A stretch of 5,208 nucleotides of DNA from the NCBI GenBank assembly GCA_016649625.1, contig JAENXI010000077.1:1-5208 (forward strand), read 5' to 3'. Position 1 is the first letter of the stretch, and each line of letters starts with the position of its first letter. Of the stretch, positions 1 through 5,208 are shown piece after piece. Position numbers and translations under genes: made by a program. This DNA comes from Candidatus Bathyarchaeota archaeon. GTDB lineage: Archaea > Thermoproteota > Bathyarchaeia > Bathyarchaeales > Bathycorpusculaceae. Under the pieces are notes generated by a model. The model was not told the DNA's origin, did not search any database, and worked only from the letters and a program-made list of their open reading frames with translations.

Positions 1-548
1 TTTTATGTATTGGAGGTAGCGTGATGATTGCCCCTCTTTTATTGCAAGTAAAAGCTATGAAAGAAGTCGGTAACCATGTGACTACTATTTTAGGTGCAAG
101 GATAAAAGACGGGTTATTGATGCACGAAAAAGCAAAATCTCTAAGTGACACGATTTACACTGCGACAGATGATGGTTCCTTTGGATATAAAGGCCTGGAT
201 TTCCTAGTGGAAATCCTCAAAAATGAAAAGTTTGATCATTGTGTGGTTATGGGGCCTGTTATAATGATGAAAGAAGTTAGCGAAATAACAAAACCATATG
301 TTATTCCCACAATTGTAACAGCTACTCCTATAATGATTGATGGGATGGGAATGTGTGGTGTATGTCGGGTTACTGTTGCAGGAAAAATGCTTTTTGGATG
401 TGTTGACGGTCCAGAATTTGATGGACATAAAGTTGATTTTGATGAACTTGTTCAACGTCAACGATTATTCCTTCCAGAAGAACGAGTAAGCTCTCTATTA
501 TGGGAAAAAGACATTGGAGGTTGTAAGTGTGGTAGACACAAAGCCTAA
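1..548 (+). CDS. nfnA: NfnA/SudB-type FAD/NAD(P)-binding iron-sulfur subunit (5' truncated by window edge)
   Basis: Small subunit of the NfnAB / sulfide dehydrogenase family (ferredoxin-NADP reductase-like fold, related to dihydroorotate dehydrogenase electron-transfer subunit PyrK). It carries FAD and a [2Fe-2S] cluster and exchanges electrons with NAD(H). The reading frame is open from base 3: residues LCIGGSVMIAP precede the GTG at 21 and match the family's CVGGGVGIAP nucleotide-binding loop, so the gene starts outside the window and GTG 21 is not its start. Other family blocks seen are GARIKD, TDDGSFGYKG and MGPVIMMKEVSE. The C-terminal cluster site is DGMGMCGVCRV followed by GCVDGPEFDGH, with Cys codons at 354, 363 and 399 and the family Asp at 339, consistent with the Asp plus three Cys ligation known for NfnA. 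The FAD-binding N-terminal half lies upstream. Oddities are Ser and Met at two positions that are normally Gly in the loop, and a tail with two more cysteines (GGCKCG). The 3' end overlaps the next gene, implying cotranscription and a complex with its product. Confidence 0.93.
   Translation, partial: LCIGGSVMIAPLLLQVKAMKEVGNHVTTILGARIKDGLLMHEKAKSLSDTIYTATDDGSFGYKGLDFLVEILKNEKFDHCVVMGPVIMMKEVSEITKPYVIPTIVTATPIMIDGMGMCGVCRVTVAGKMLFGCVDGPEFDGHKVDFDELVQRQRLFLPEERVSSLLWEKDIGGCKCGRHKA
516..521 (+). promoter_or_regulatory. Ribosome binding site that sets the start of the second redox gene
   Basis: GGAGGT lies inside the last codons of the upstream gene and is followed after 7 bases by an in-frame GTG at 529. 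A TTG at 514 is in frame too, but it overlaps this site and could not use it. This supports GTG 529 as the start, with a 20-base overlap of the two genes. Confidence 0.7.
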
Positions 549-1947
549 ACCTAAAATCAAAAAAGAAGAAGTTAAAATGCCAAAGCAAGACCCTAAAGTT
601 AGGGTTAAAAACTTTAGTGAAGTTGCTACAGGTTATAATGAAGAACATGCAATCGAAGAAGCTACTAGATGTTTACAATGTGTTAAACCCCAATGTGTAG
701 CTGGTTGTCCTGTTGAGGTTCCAATTCCTGAATTTATTAAATGCATTAAAGAAAACAAATATGCAGAAGGTATATTCACGATAAAATCTAAGAATGCCCT
801 TCCTGCTGTTTGTGGAAGAGTCTGTCCACAAGAGGAACAATGTCAAGCAAAGTGCGTTCTTGGAAAAATTGGAGATCCAGTTAGTGTGGGGCGATTAGAA
901 CGTTACCTAGCTGATTGGGAACGGGACAATGGTTTTCAATTACCTGAAAAGAGTCCCCCAACAGGAAAAAAAGTTGTGATAGTGGGTGCTGGTCCTGCTG
1001 GACTTACTGCCGCAGCTGATTTAGTTAAACTTGGTCATGAAGTAACTATGTTTGAAGCTCTTCACTTACCTGGTGGAGTTTTGATATATGGTATTCCTGA
1101 ATTTCGTTTACCCAAAGCTATAGTTCGAAATGAAGTGACATATATACAAAAAATAGGCGTTGATTTACGCGTAGGTAATTTGGTGGGTAGAACTCATACA
1201 ATTCCAGAACTCATGAAAACTGGTACAGATGCAGTATTCATTGGTTCAGGAGCTGGATTACCAAGGTTTATGGGGATATCAGGAGAGAACCTAGGAGGTA
1301 TTTACTCCGCAAATGAATTTTTAATACGCAATAACTTGATGAAGGCATTTGATTTTCCAGAGTACGATACTCCTATGAGAATTGGAAAACACGTTGTAGT
1401 TATTGGAGGAGGTAACGTTGCCATGGATTGCGCTCGATCATCTATGCGATTAGGCGCTGATGTTTGTTTGCTTTACAGACGTTCTCGTGATGAGTTACCT
1501 GCAAGACAAGAGGAAATCGAAAATGCTGAGGAAGAAGGACTAGTCTGCAAATTTCTGGCAGCACCTCTAAAGTTTACTGGTGACGAAAAAGGTTGGGTAA
1601 CATCTATGGATTGCATAGCCATGGAACTAGGTCCACCAGACGACTCAGGCAGACGCAGACCAATTCCAATTAAAGGTTCTGAGTTTACCATGGAAACAGA
1701 TACTGTAATTATTGCGATTGGACAAACTCCTAATCCTATTATTCAAAGGACTACTGATGGTCTAAAAGTTAATCCCAAACGGGGAACAATTCTGGTCGAT
1801 GAGAACGGTAAAACAAGCATAGATGGTGTCTACGCTGGAGGCGATGTCGTAACAGGAGCTGCAACAGTCATTAGTGCTATGGGTGCAGGTAAAACAGCAG
1901 CTAAAGCTATGCACAAATATTTAATGAATAAAAAAATAGACAAATAA
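529..1947 (+). CDS. nfnB: NfnB/SudA/GltA-type NADPH-binding flavoprotein with [4Fe-4S] clusters
   Basis: Large subunit of NADH-dependent ferredoxin:NADP+ oxidoreductase (NfnAB). The same family is also annotated as sulfide dehydrogenase alpha (SudA) or NADPH-dependent glutamate synthase small subunit (gltA). From GTG 529 it is 472 residues, the usual family length. In order: an N-terminal iron-sulfur domain with Cys48, 51, 56 and 60 (CLQC-x4-C-x3-CPVEVPIP) and Cys95, 99, 105 and 109 (CGRVCPQEEQC-x3-C); the FAD dinucleotide loop GAGPAG at 153-158; the NADP loop GGGNVAMD at 293-300, followed by YRRSRDELPAR at about 316-326, whose arginines suit the NADPH phosphate; and the C-terminal FAD motif YAGGD at 435-439. 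All key residues are present. Its small-subunit partner immediately upstream favours an Nfn or sulfide dehydrogenase role (cytoplasmic, balancing NADH, NADPH and ferredoxin) over a glutamate synthase role, since no large GltB subunit is in view. Which activity it has cannot be decided from sequence alone. An ATG at 577 is a less likely alternative start. Confidence 0.95.
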   Translation: MVDTKPKPKIKKEEVKMPKQDPKVRVKNFSEVATGYNEEHAIEEATRCLQCVKPQCVAGCPVEVPIPEFIKCIKENKYAEGIFTIKSKNALPAVCGRVCPQEEQCQAKCVLGKIGDPVSVGRLERYLADWERDNGFQLPEKSPPTGKKVVIVGAGPAGLTAAADLVKLGHEVTMFEALHLPGGVLIYGIPEFRLPKAIVRNEVTYIQKIGVDLRVGNLVGRTHTIPELMKTGTDAVFIGSGAGLPRFMGISGENLGGIYSANEFLIRNNLMKAFDFPEYDTPMRIGKHVVVIGGGNVAMDCARSSMRLGADVCLLYRRSRDELPARQEEIENAEEEGLVCKFLAAPLKFTGDEKGWVTSMDCIAMELGPPDDSGRRRPIPIKGSEFTMETDTVIIAIGQTPNPIIQRTTDGLKVNPKRGTILVDENGKTSIDGVYAGGDVVTGAATVISAMGAGKTAAKAMHKYLMNKKIDK

Positions 1948-1960
1948 AATCTCCCCTTCT

Positions 1961-1981
1961 TATTTTTATTTAATCTTTTTT
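1961..1981 (+). terminator. T-rich tract, possible oligo-T terminator after the redox operon
   Basis: Starting 14 bases after the TAA stop, the coding strand has a T5 run (1963-1967) and a T6 run (1976-1981) separated by a few bases. I see no strong hairpin before them. Archaeal transcription can end at oligo-T tracts without a hairpin, so this fits the end of the redox operon. In a genome this AT-rich the evidence is weak. Confidence 0.35.
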
Positions 1982-2033
1982 CAAATATCTAACAATTAGT
2001 TTTTTAGCTTAAAGTAAAAACCTATATCTTCCA

Positions 2034-2041
2034 AATTATAA
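2034..2041 (+). promoter_or_regulatory. AATTATAA box, probable archaeal TATA element for the TraX-family gene
   Basis: AATTATAA ends 23 bases before the GTG at 2064, and there is no GGAGG-like sequence between the box and the start. That distance suits an archaeal TATA box with transcription starting at or next to the start codon (leaderless mRNA). The same box recurs at nearly the same distance before the gene at 2855. Read as bacterial, TATAAT at 2037-2042 would be a -10 hexamer, but I see no good -35 and no ribosome site. Confidence 0.5.
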
Positions 2042-2063
2042 TCCGTTTAAGCAGTGTTTCGAA

Positions 2064-2729
2064 GTGAAGCTTGACCTACTCAGAGACCTCATTAAATTAT
2101 TTGCGCTGGCAACGATGACAATAGATCATATTGGATATACTTTATTTCCCGATCTAACGATTTTAAGAATAATAGGACGACTTGCTTTTCCTCTTTTTGC
2201 TTACCTCATAGCTTTAGGCTTAAATAGTACCAAAAAACCAAGGAAATATCTTTTATCACTCTTAATTTTTGGATTTATATCTCAAATTCCTTATTTCCTA
2301 GTTTTTAATATTCAACCTTTTGAACGTCTAAATATCTTCTTCTCTCTATTTTTAGGTGCATTAACGATTTATTATTTCAAAAAAAGAAGCCTACTTGCTT
2401 TTGCACCTATCTTATTGTCTTTAGCTCTCAATACCGAAGGATCATTTTACGTAGTTTTGACAGTTCTTTTTATGAATCTATTATTAGACGACAAAAAAAT
2501 TGGCGTTTTAGGTTTATTTGCTCTAAACCTTCCACTTCTATTTGCAGATTTTCAAGGATTGGCACTACTTGCTCTTCCAATAGTTTTGCTTCATCAAGAA
2601 AATAAGCTGAAACTTGAAATTACTATATCTGATAATTCGTTATTATACATTTTTAGAAAATACTTTTTTTACGTTTACTATCCTCTACATTTATCGATAT
2701 TATATTTGATAGTTTCTAACTCCCTTTAA
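2064..2729 (+). CDS. TraX-family integral membrane protein
   Basis: A 221-residue, very hydrophobic protein that resembles the TraX family: an N-terminal KLFALATMTIDHIGYTLFPD block, then LRIIGRLAFPLFAYLIALG, a loop with KKPRKYLLSLLIFGFISQIP, an NIFFSLFLGALTIYYF segment and a C-terminal FFYVYYPLHLSILYLI segment. I estimate seven or eight membrane segments and no soluble domain. Plasmid F TraX acetylates the N-terminus of F pilin. Most chromosomal relatives have no known substrate, and no pilin or conjugation gene is nearby, so a role in conjugation should not be assumed; modification of another envelope substrate is only a guess. GTG 2064 is the first usable start: an in-frame TAA lies at 2010-2012 and no other ATG, GTG or TTG in this frame comes before it. 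It lacks a ribosome site but has a TATA-like box 23 bases upstream. It is separated from both neighbours by about 120 bases, so it is probably its own unit. Confidence 0.85.
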   Translation: MKLDLLRDLIKLFALATMTIDHIGYTLFPDLTILRIIGRLAFPLFAYLIALGLNSTKKPRKYLLSLLIFGFISQIPYFLVFNIQPFERLNIFFSLFLGALTIYYFKKRSLLAFAPILLSLALNTEGSFYVVLTVLFMNLLLDDKKIGVLGLFALNLPLLFADFQGLALLALPIVLLHQENKLKLEITISDNSLLYIFRKYFFYVYYPLHLSILYLIVSNSL

Positions 2730-2823
2730 TTATTTTATTCACTTTAAACATTTAAAAAAAATTAATTGTTGGATTTACTATCAAAATCTCAATTGTAAAT
2801 GACTGAAAAACATTATTACTACT

Positions 2824-2831
2824 AATTATAA
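2824..2831 (+). promoter_or_regulatory. AATTATAA box, probable archaeal TATA element for the acyl-CoA synthetase gene
   Basis: AATTATAA ends 24 bases before ATG 2855, within one base of the spacing seen before the gene at 2064. No Shine-Dalgarno sequence precedes the ATG. An in-frame TAG at 2843-2845, with no start codon between it and 2855, fixes this ATG as the earliest start. A leaderless transcript is the simplest reading. Confidence 0.5.
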
Positions 2832-2854
2832 CCTATAGATAATAGTGTAATTTT

Positions 2855-4519
2855 ATGGTTGGGAAAGAAAAAAAATGGTTCAAATTCTGGCCAAACAATA
2901 TACCACACAATATTGATTATCCTGAGATATCTCTTCAAGAAATTCTAAGAAAGACGGCGAAAAATTATCCTGATCAAATCGCTATTATTTATTTTAAAGA
3001 TAAAATTACTTATCACGAATTGGATTCATTATCAGATCATTTCGCAGCTGGGCTAATTGAAATTAATATTAAGAAAGGCGATCGTGTAGCCCTTTTTCTG
3101 AATAACATTCCTCAGTTTATTATAGCATATTTTGGTATACTAAAAATTGGTGCAGTTGTAACTACAATAAGTCCCCTTCATAGAGAACGGGAAGTAAAAT
3201 ACCAATTAATAAATTCTGGAGCAAAAAGTATTATCACATTAAACTCACTTTATCCAATCATTGAAAAAATCAAACAAAAAACTAAACTAGAAAACGTGAT
3301 ACTTACTGGTTCTAAATGGCAATCATTTGATGTCGAATCAAACCCAAAAACCTTAACTGACAAAAAAAACGTGTTTTCTTTTGCAAAAATCCTGAAAGAG
3401 AATTTTAACTCATCACTTCCCAAAATAGAAATCAACCCAAAACTGGACCTTGCAGTTCTACAATATACAGGAGGAACAACAGGTACGTCTAAGGGCGCCA
3501 TGCTTACTCATATGAATCTAGTCTCTAACACCATAATGTTTGCAACTTGGATAAAAGCCAAAAAAGCATATGAAAGATTTCTTACTGCCTTACCATTATT
3601 TCACATTTATGGGATGACTACCAGTATGAATGTGCCCATAAGTTTAGCTGCAAGAATGATCTTAATTCCAAAATTTGATCCGACTACAATATTGGAAACA
3701 ATTCAGAAAGAACGAATTACTATTTTTTGTGGAGTGCCTACAATGTACTCTGTATTGTTGGAAAATAAACAAATAGAAAACTATGATTTAACCAGCATAC
3801 GAGTTTGTATTTCCGGTGCCTCACCTCTTCCTCCAAGTGTCCAAAAAAAATTTATGGCGATAACAGATGGCTTTCTAGCAGAAGGGTATGGGCTTACAGA
3901 AGCATCACCTGTTACCCACTGTAATCCTATAGATAAAATAATGAAAAATATGCGAATAGGTTCAATAGGATTGCCTTTACCTAATACGGACGCTAAAATT
4001 TTTGACGTCACAAATCACAAGAAAGAACTTCCAGCGGGTGCAAAAGGTGAATTAGTCGTTAAAGGACCTCAAATAATGCTTGGTTATTGGCAAAACTCTA
4101 TTGAAACTGCTCTTGTGCTAAAAGATGGCTGGCTTCTAACAGGTGATATAGGAAAAATGGATAAAGATGGTTATTTTTACATAACCGATCGAAAAAAAGA
4201 TTTAATCAAATATAAAGACTACAGTGTTTATCCCCGAGAACTTGAAGATATACTTTATGAACATCCAGCAGTAAAACTCTGTGCAGTTATTGGAAAACCT
4301 ACCCCTATTTTAGGACAAATACCCAAAGCTTTTGTCGTGTTAAAGGATAATGCAAAGATTACTCGCGCAGAACTAATAGATTTTGTTAACCCGAAAGTTG
4401 CACCCTATAAAGCTATTAGAGAACTTGACTTTAGGGAAACTTTGCCTCTTAGTTCAGTTGGAAAAGTCCTAAGAAGAGTACTCCAAAATGAGGAGAAACT
4501 AAAACACATCAAAGCCTAA
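2855..4519 (+). CDS. AMP-forming acyl-CoA synthetase (fatty acid CoA ligase type)
   Basis: A 554-residue member of the ANL adenylating superfamily. It should activate a carboxylic acid, probably a medium or long-chain fatty acid, with ATP to acyl-AMP and then to acyl-CoA in the cytoplasm. Motifs in order: the ATP phosphate loop YTGGTTGTSKG at 204-214; LPLFHIYGM at about 246-254; the adenine-binding GYGLTEAS at 344-351; GELVVKGPQIMLGYW; TGD at 429-431, whose Asp binds the ribose; the hinge region DRKKDLIKYKDYSVYPRELE from 445; and the A10 catalytic lysine Lys537 in SSVGK. Length and motif order match the fatty acyl-CoA ligases, and the N-terminus (KKWFKFWP, then IDYPEISL) resembles archaeal members. 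Residue 455 is Asp where relatives usually have Gly (KGYSVYP), which could weaken the thioester step. Substrate cannot be read from the sequence. The gene stands alone, with its own promoter box, and its stop lies 23 bases from the end of the convergent pseudogene. No beta-oxidation partners are visible. Confidence 0.95.
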   Translation: MVGKEKKWFKFWPNNIPHNIDYPEISLQEILRKTAKNYPDQIAIIYFKDKITYHELDSLSDHFAAGLIEINIKKGDRVALFLNNIPQFIIAYFGILKIGAVVTTISPLHREREVKYQLINSGAKSIITLNSLYPIIEKIKQKTKLENVILTGSKWQSFDVESNPKTLTDKKNVFSFAKILKENFNSSLPKIEINPKLDLAVLQYTGGTTGTSKGAMLTHMNLVSNTIMFATWIKAKKAYERFLTALPLFHIYGMTTSMNVPISLAARMILIPKFDPTTILETIQKERITIFCGVPTMYSVLLENKQIENYDLTSIRVCISGASPLPPSVQKKFMAITDGFLAEGYGLTEASPVTHCNPIDKIMKNMRIGSIGLPLPNTDAKIFDVTNHKKELPAGAKGELVVKGPQIMLGYWQNSIETALVLKDGWLLTGDIGKMDKDGYFYITDRKKDLIKYKDYSVYPRELEDILYEHPAVKLCAVIGKPTPILGQIPKAFVVLKDNAKITRAELIDFVNPKVAPYKAIRELDFRETLPLSSVGKVLRRVLQNEEKLKHIKA

Positions 4520-4542
4520 TTATAACTTTTCTCTCTCACGGA

Positions 4543-5208
4543 TTATAACCACGTTCCGATTTTTTAGCTGCTAAAAAACTTGCCCATGCTACTAAACTTA
4601 ATAATTTAATATCTTCAGGAAATAGTTTTTATAATCTAAAACAAGCTTTTCATCTACTTGATATGGCTTAATAGCTGTTAGTAAAGCAAGTTGTGTTGCA
4701 ATTCGGTTTGGTCCAGTTAATTTTTTAATCGGTAACTTAACCCAATTTTTGTTAATTCCAGGATTTTTTCCCATCCAGTAATCAATGTACTCTTCTACAC
4801 AAATGCGCACTTTGGGATCTATGGTGGCATTTCCTATTTCTTCAAATACCGATGCAAAACGAGCGAAAGCTTCTGAAATATTAGATTTACCTTTTGCCCA
4901 ACTAAACTCGCTTGGTAAATCTGCCTGGGGCAAAAATTTTAATGAATCTCCTAAAGTTTTTGGTCTATTTACTACACTAGAAAAAAGTCTACCAGCTACA
5001 ACTTTCAAAATTCCAGTTAAACATGGACGATTAGATGACAAATGAGTCTTTCAAAGAAAAACATTTGCAATTCGATTAATATAATGATAAAAAACAACTA
5101 TACCCATAATTTCAGGTTTAGACTCTTTGGAAAACGGTAGCTTATATTTTATGCTAGACCCAGGTGAAAGCGTTGACAACGCCCATATTACTATCTTTCT
5201 TTTTTTAA
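4543..5208 (-). pseudogene. Carboxymuconolactone decarboxylase (AhpD-like) family gene, C-terminal part, disrupted; runs off the right edge
   Basis: On the minus strand the frame is open from the right edge and reads WALSTLSPGSS, then KPEIMGIVVFYHYINRIANV, FL, and an in-frame TGA at 5053-5051. The same frame continues with KTHLSSNRPCLTG, SLKFLPQADLPSEFSWAKG, ISEAFARF and LALLTAIKPYQVDEKLV until a frameshift near 4622-4620. Adding one T to the TTT there gives YFPEDIKLLSLVAWASFLAA. Adding one A to the A6 at 4565-4560 then gives KKIGTWL and a TAA at 4545-4543. From memory, each of these blocks (PELIG..FHYLNRMVNVFL, LPADLSWA, LALLTALASYQV, AWASF.AARHIGGWL) occurs in this order in a family best known from actinobacteria; I could not align them. 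The CxxC peroxidase-like centre would lie beyond the window. The longest uninterrupted stretch (5041-4598, starting at a TTG) is only a piece of this gene. It is either a recent pseudogene or a gene with assembly errors. It converges on the acyl-CoA synthetase. Confidence 0.8.

Noticed and set aside
12..23. GGAGGT followed by GTG 21 as a real gene start
   Set aside because: The upstream in-frame residues LCIGGS continue the conserved nucleotide-binding strand and loop of the family, so the GGAGGT here is simply Gly-Gly codons inside a gene.
2762..2796. Short repeated AATTGT elements between the TraX and acyl-CoA synthetase genes
   Set aside because: A 6-base AT-rich match occurring twice in about 35 bases is expected by chance in this composition, and no longer inverted or direct repeat extends from it.
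4518..4525. Third AATTATAA copy as a promoter
   Set aside because: It overlaps the acyl-CoA synthetase stop codon and points into the tail of a convergent gene with no plus-strand gene after it. In AT-rich DNA a few chance copies are expected, which also limits the weight of the other two.
4600..4622. Programmed frameshifting in the minus-strand gene
   Set aside because: The run is only TTT, I see no slippery heptamer or following structure, a second independent shift would be needed about 60 bases later, and there is an upstream TGA. Decay or error is simpler.
4785..5045. Plus-strand open frame of 86 codons
   Set aside because: It lies wholly antisense to the disrupted minus-strand gene, whose translation matches family blocks. 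The plus-strand product shows no recognisable domain, so it is a shadow frame.
5051..5053. TGA read as an amino acid (Gly in code 25, Trp in code 4, or selenocysteine)
   Set aside because: Gly would suit the position, but the three complete genes (about 1250 codons) contain no in-frame TGA and use GGA and TGG freely, so recoding is not supported. No selenocysteine context is visible.

Overview
This AT-rich window reads as an ordinary chromosomal segment with three transcription units and no RNA gene, CRISPR array or insertion sequence that I can support. The likely host is an archaeon, with moderate confidence. The two genes at the head of their own units (positions 2064 and 2855) lack a Shine-Dalgarno sequence. 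Each has the same AATTATAA box 23-24 bases before its start codon, the layout expected of leaderless archaeal transcripts. The acyl-CoA ligase N-terminus also resembles archaeal versions. An AT-rich bacterium is not excluded.

Layout. Positions 1-1947 (+) hold a two-gene redox operon: the C-terminal part of an NfnA/SudB-type FAD/NAD-binding iron-sulfur subunit, cut by the left edge, then a complete NfnB/SudA/GltA-type flavoprotein that overlaps it. The second gene has its own Shine-Dalgarno site and GTG start inside the end of the first. Together the subunits should exchange electrons among NADH, NADPH and ferredoxin, or act as sulfide dehydrogenase or glutamate synthase small subunit in older naming. 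After a T-rich gap come a TraX-family membrane protein (2064-2729, +) and an AMP-forming acyl-CoA synthetase (2855-4519, +). Convergent to these, 4543-5208 on the minus strand is the C-terminal part of a carboxymuconolactone decarboxylase (AhpD-like) family gene that runs off the right edge. It is broken by one in-frame TGA and two apparent single-base losses in homopolymers.

The genes do not form an obvious single pathway. Only the first two clearly work together. The best observations are the three-lesion pseudogene (or assembly artefact) whose family-like C-terminus is recovered by restoring two bases, changes at normally glycine positions in the NfnA nucleotide-binding loop and in the acyl-CoA synthetase A8 hinge region, and the matched promoter boxes. 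I did not find a convincing new biological system here.
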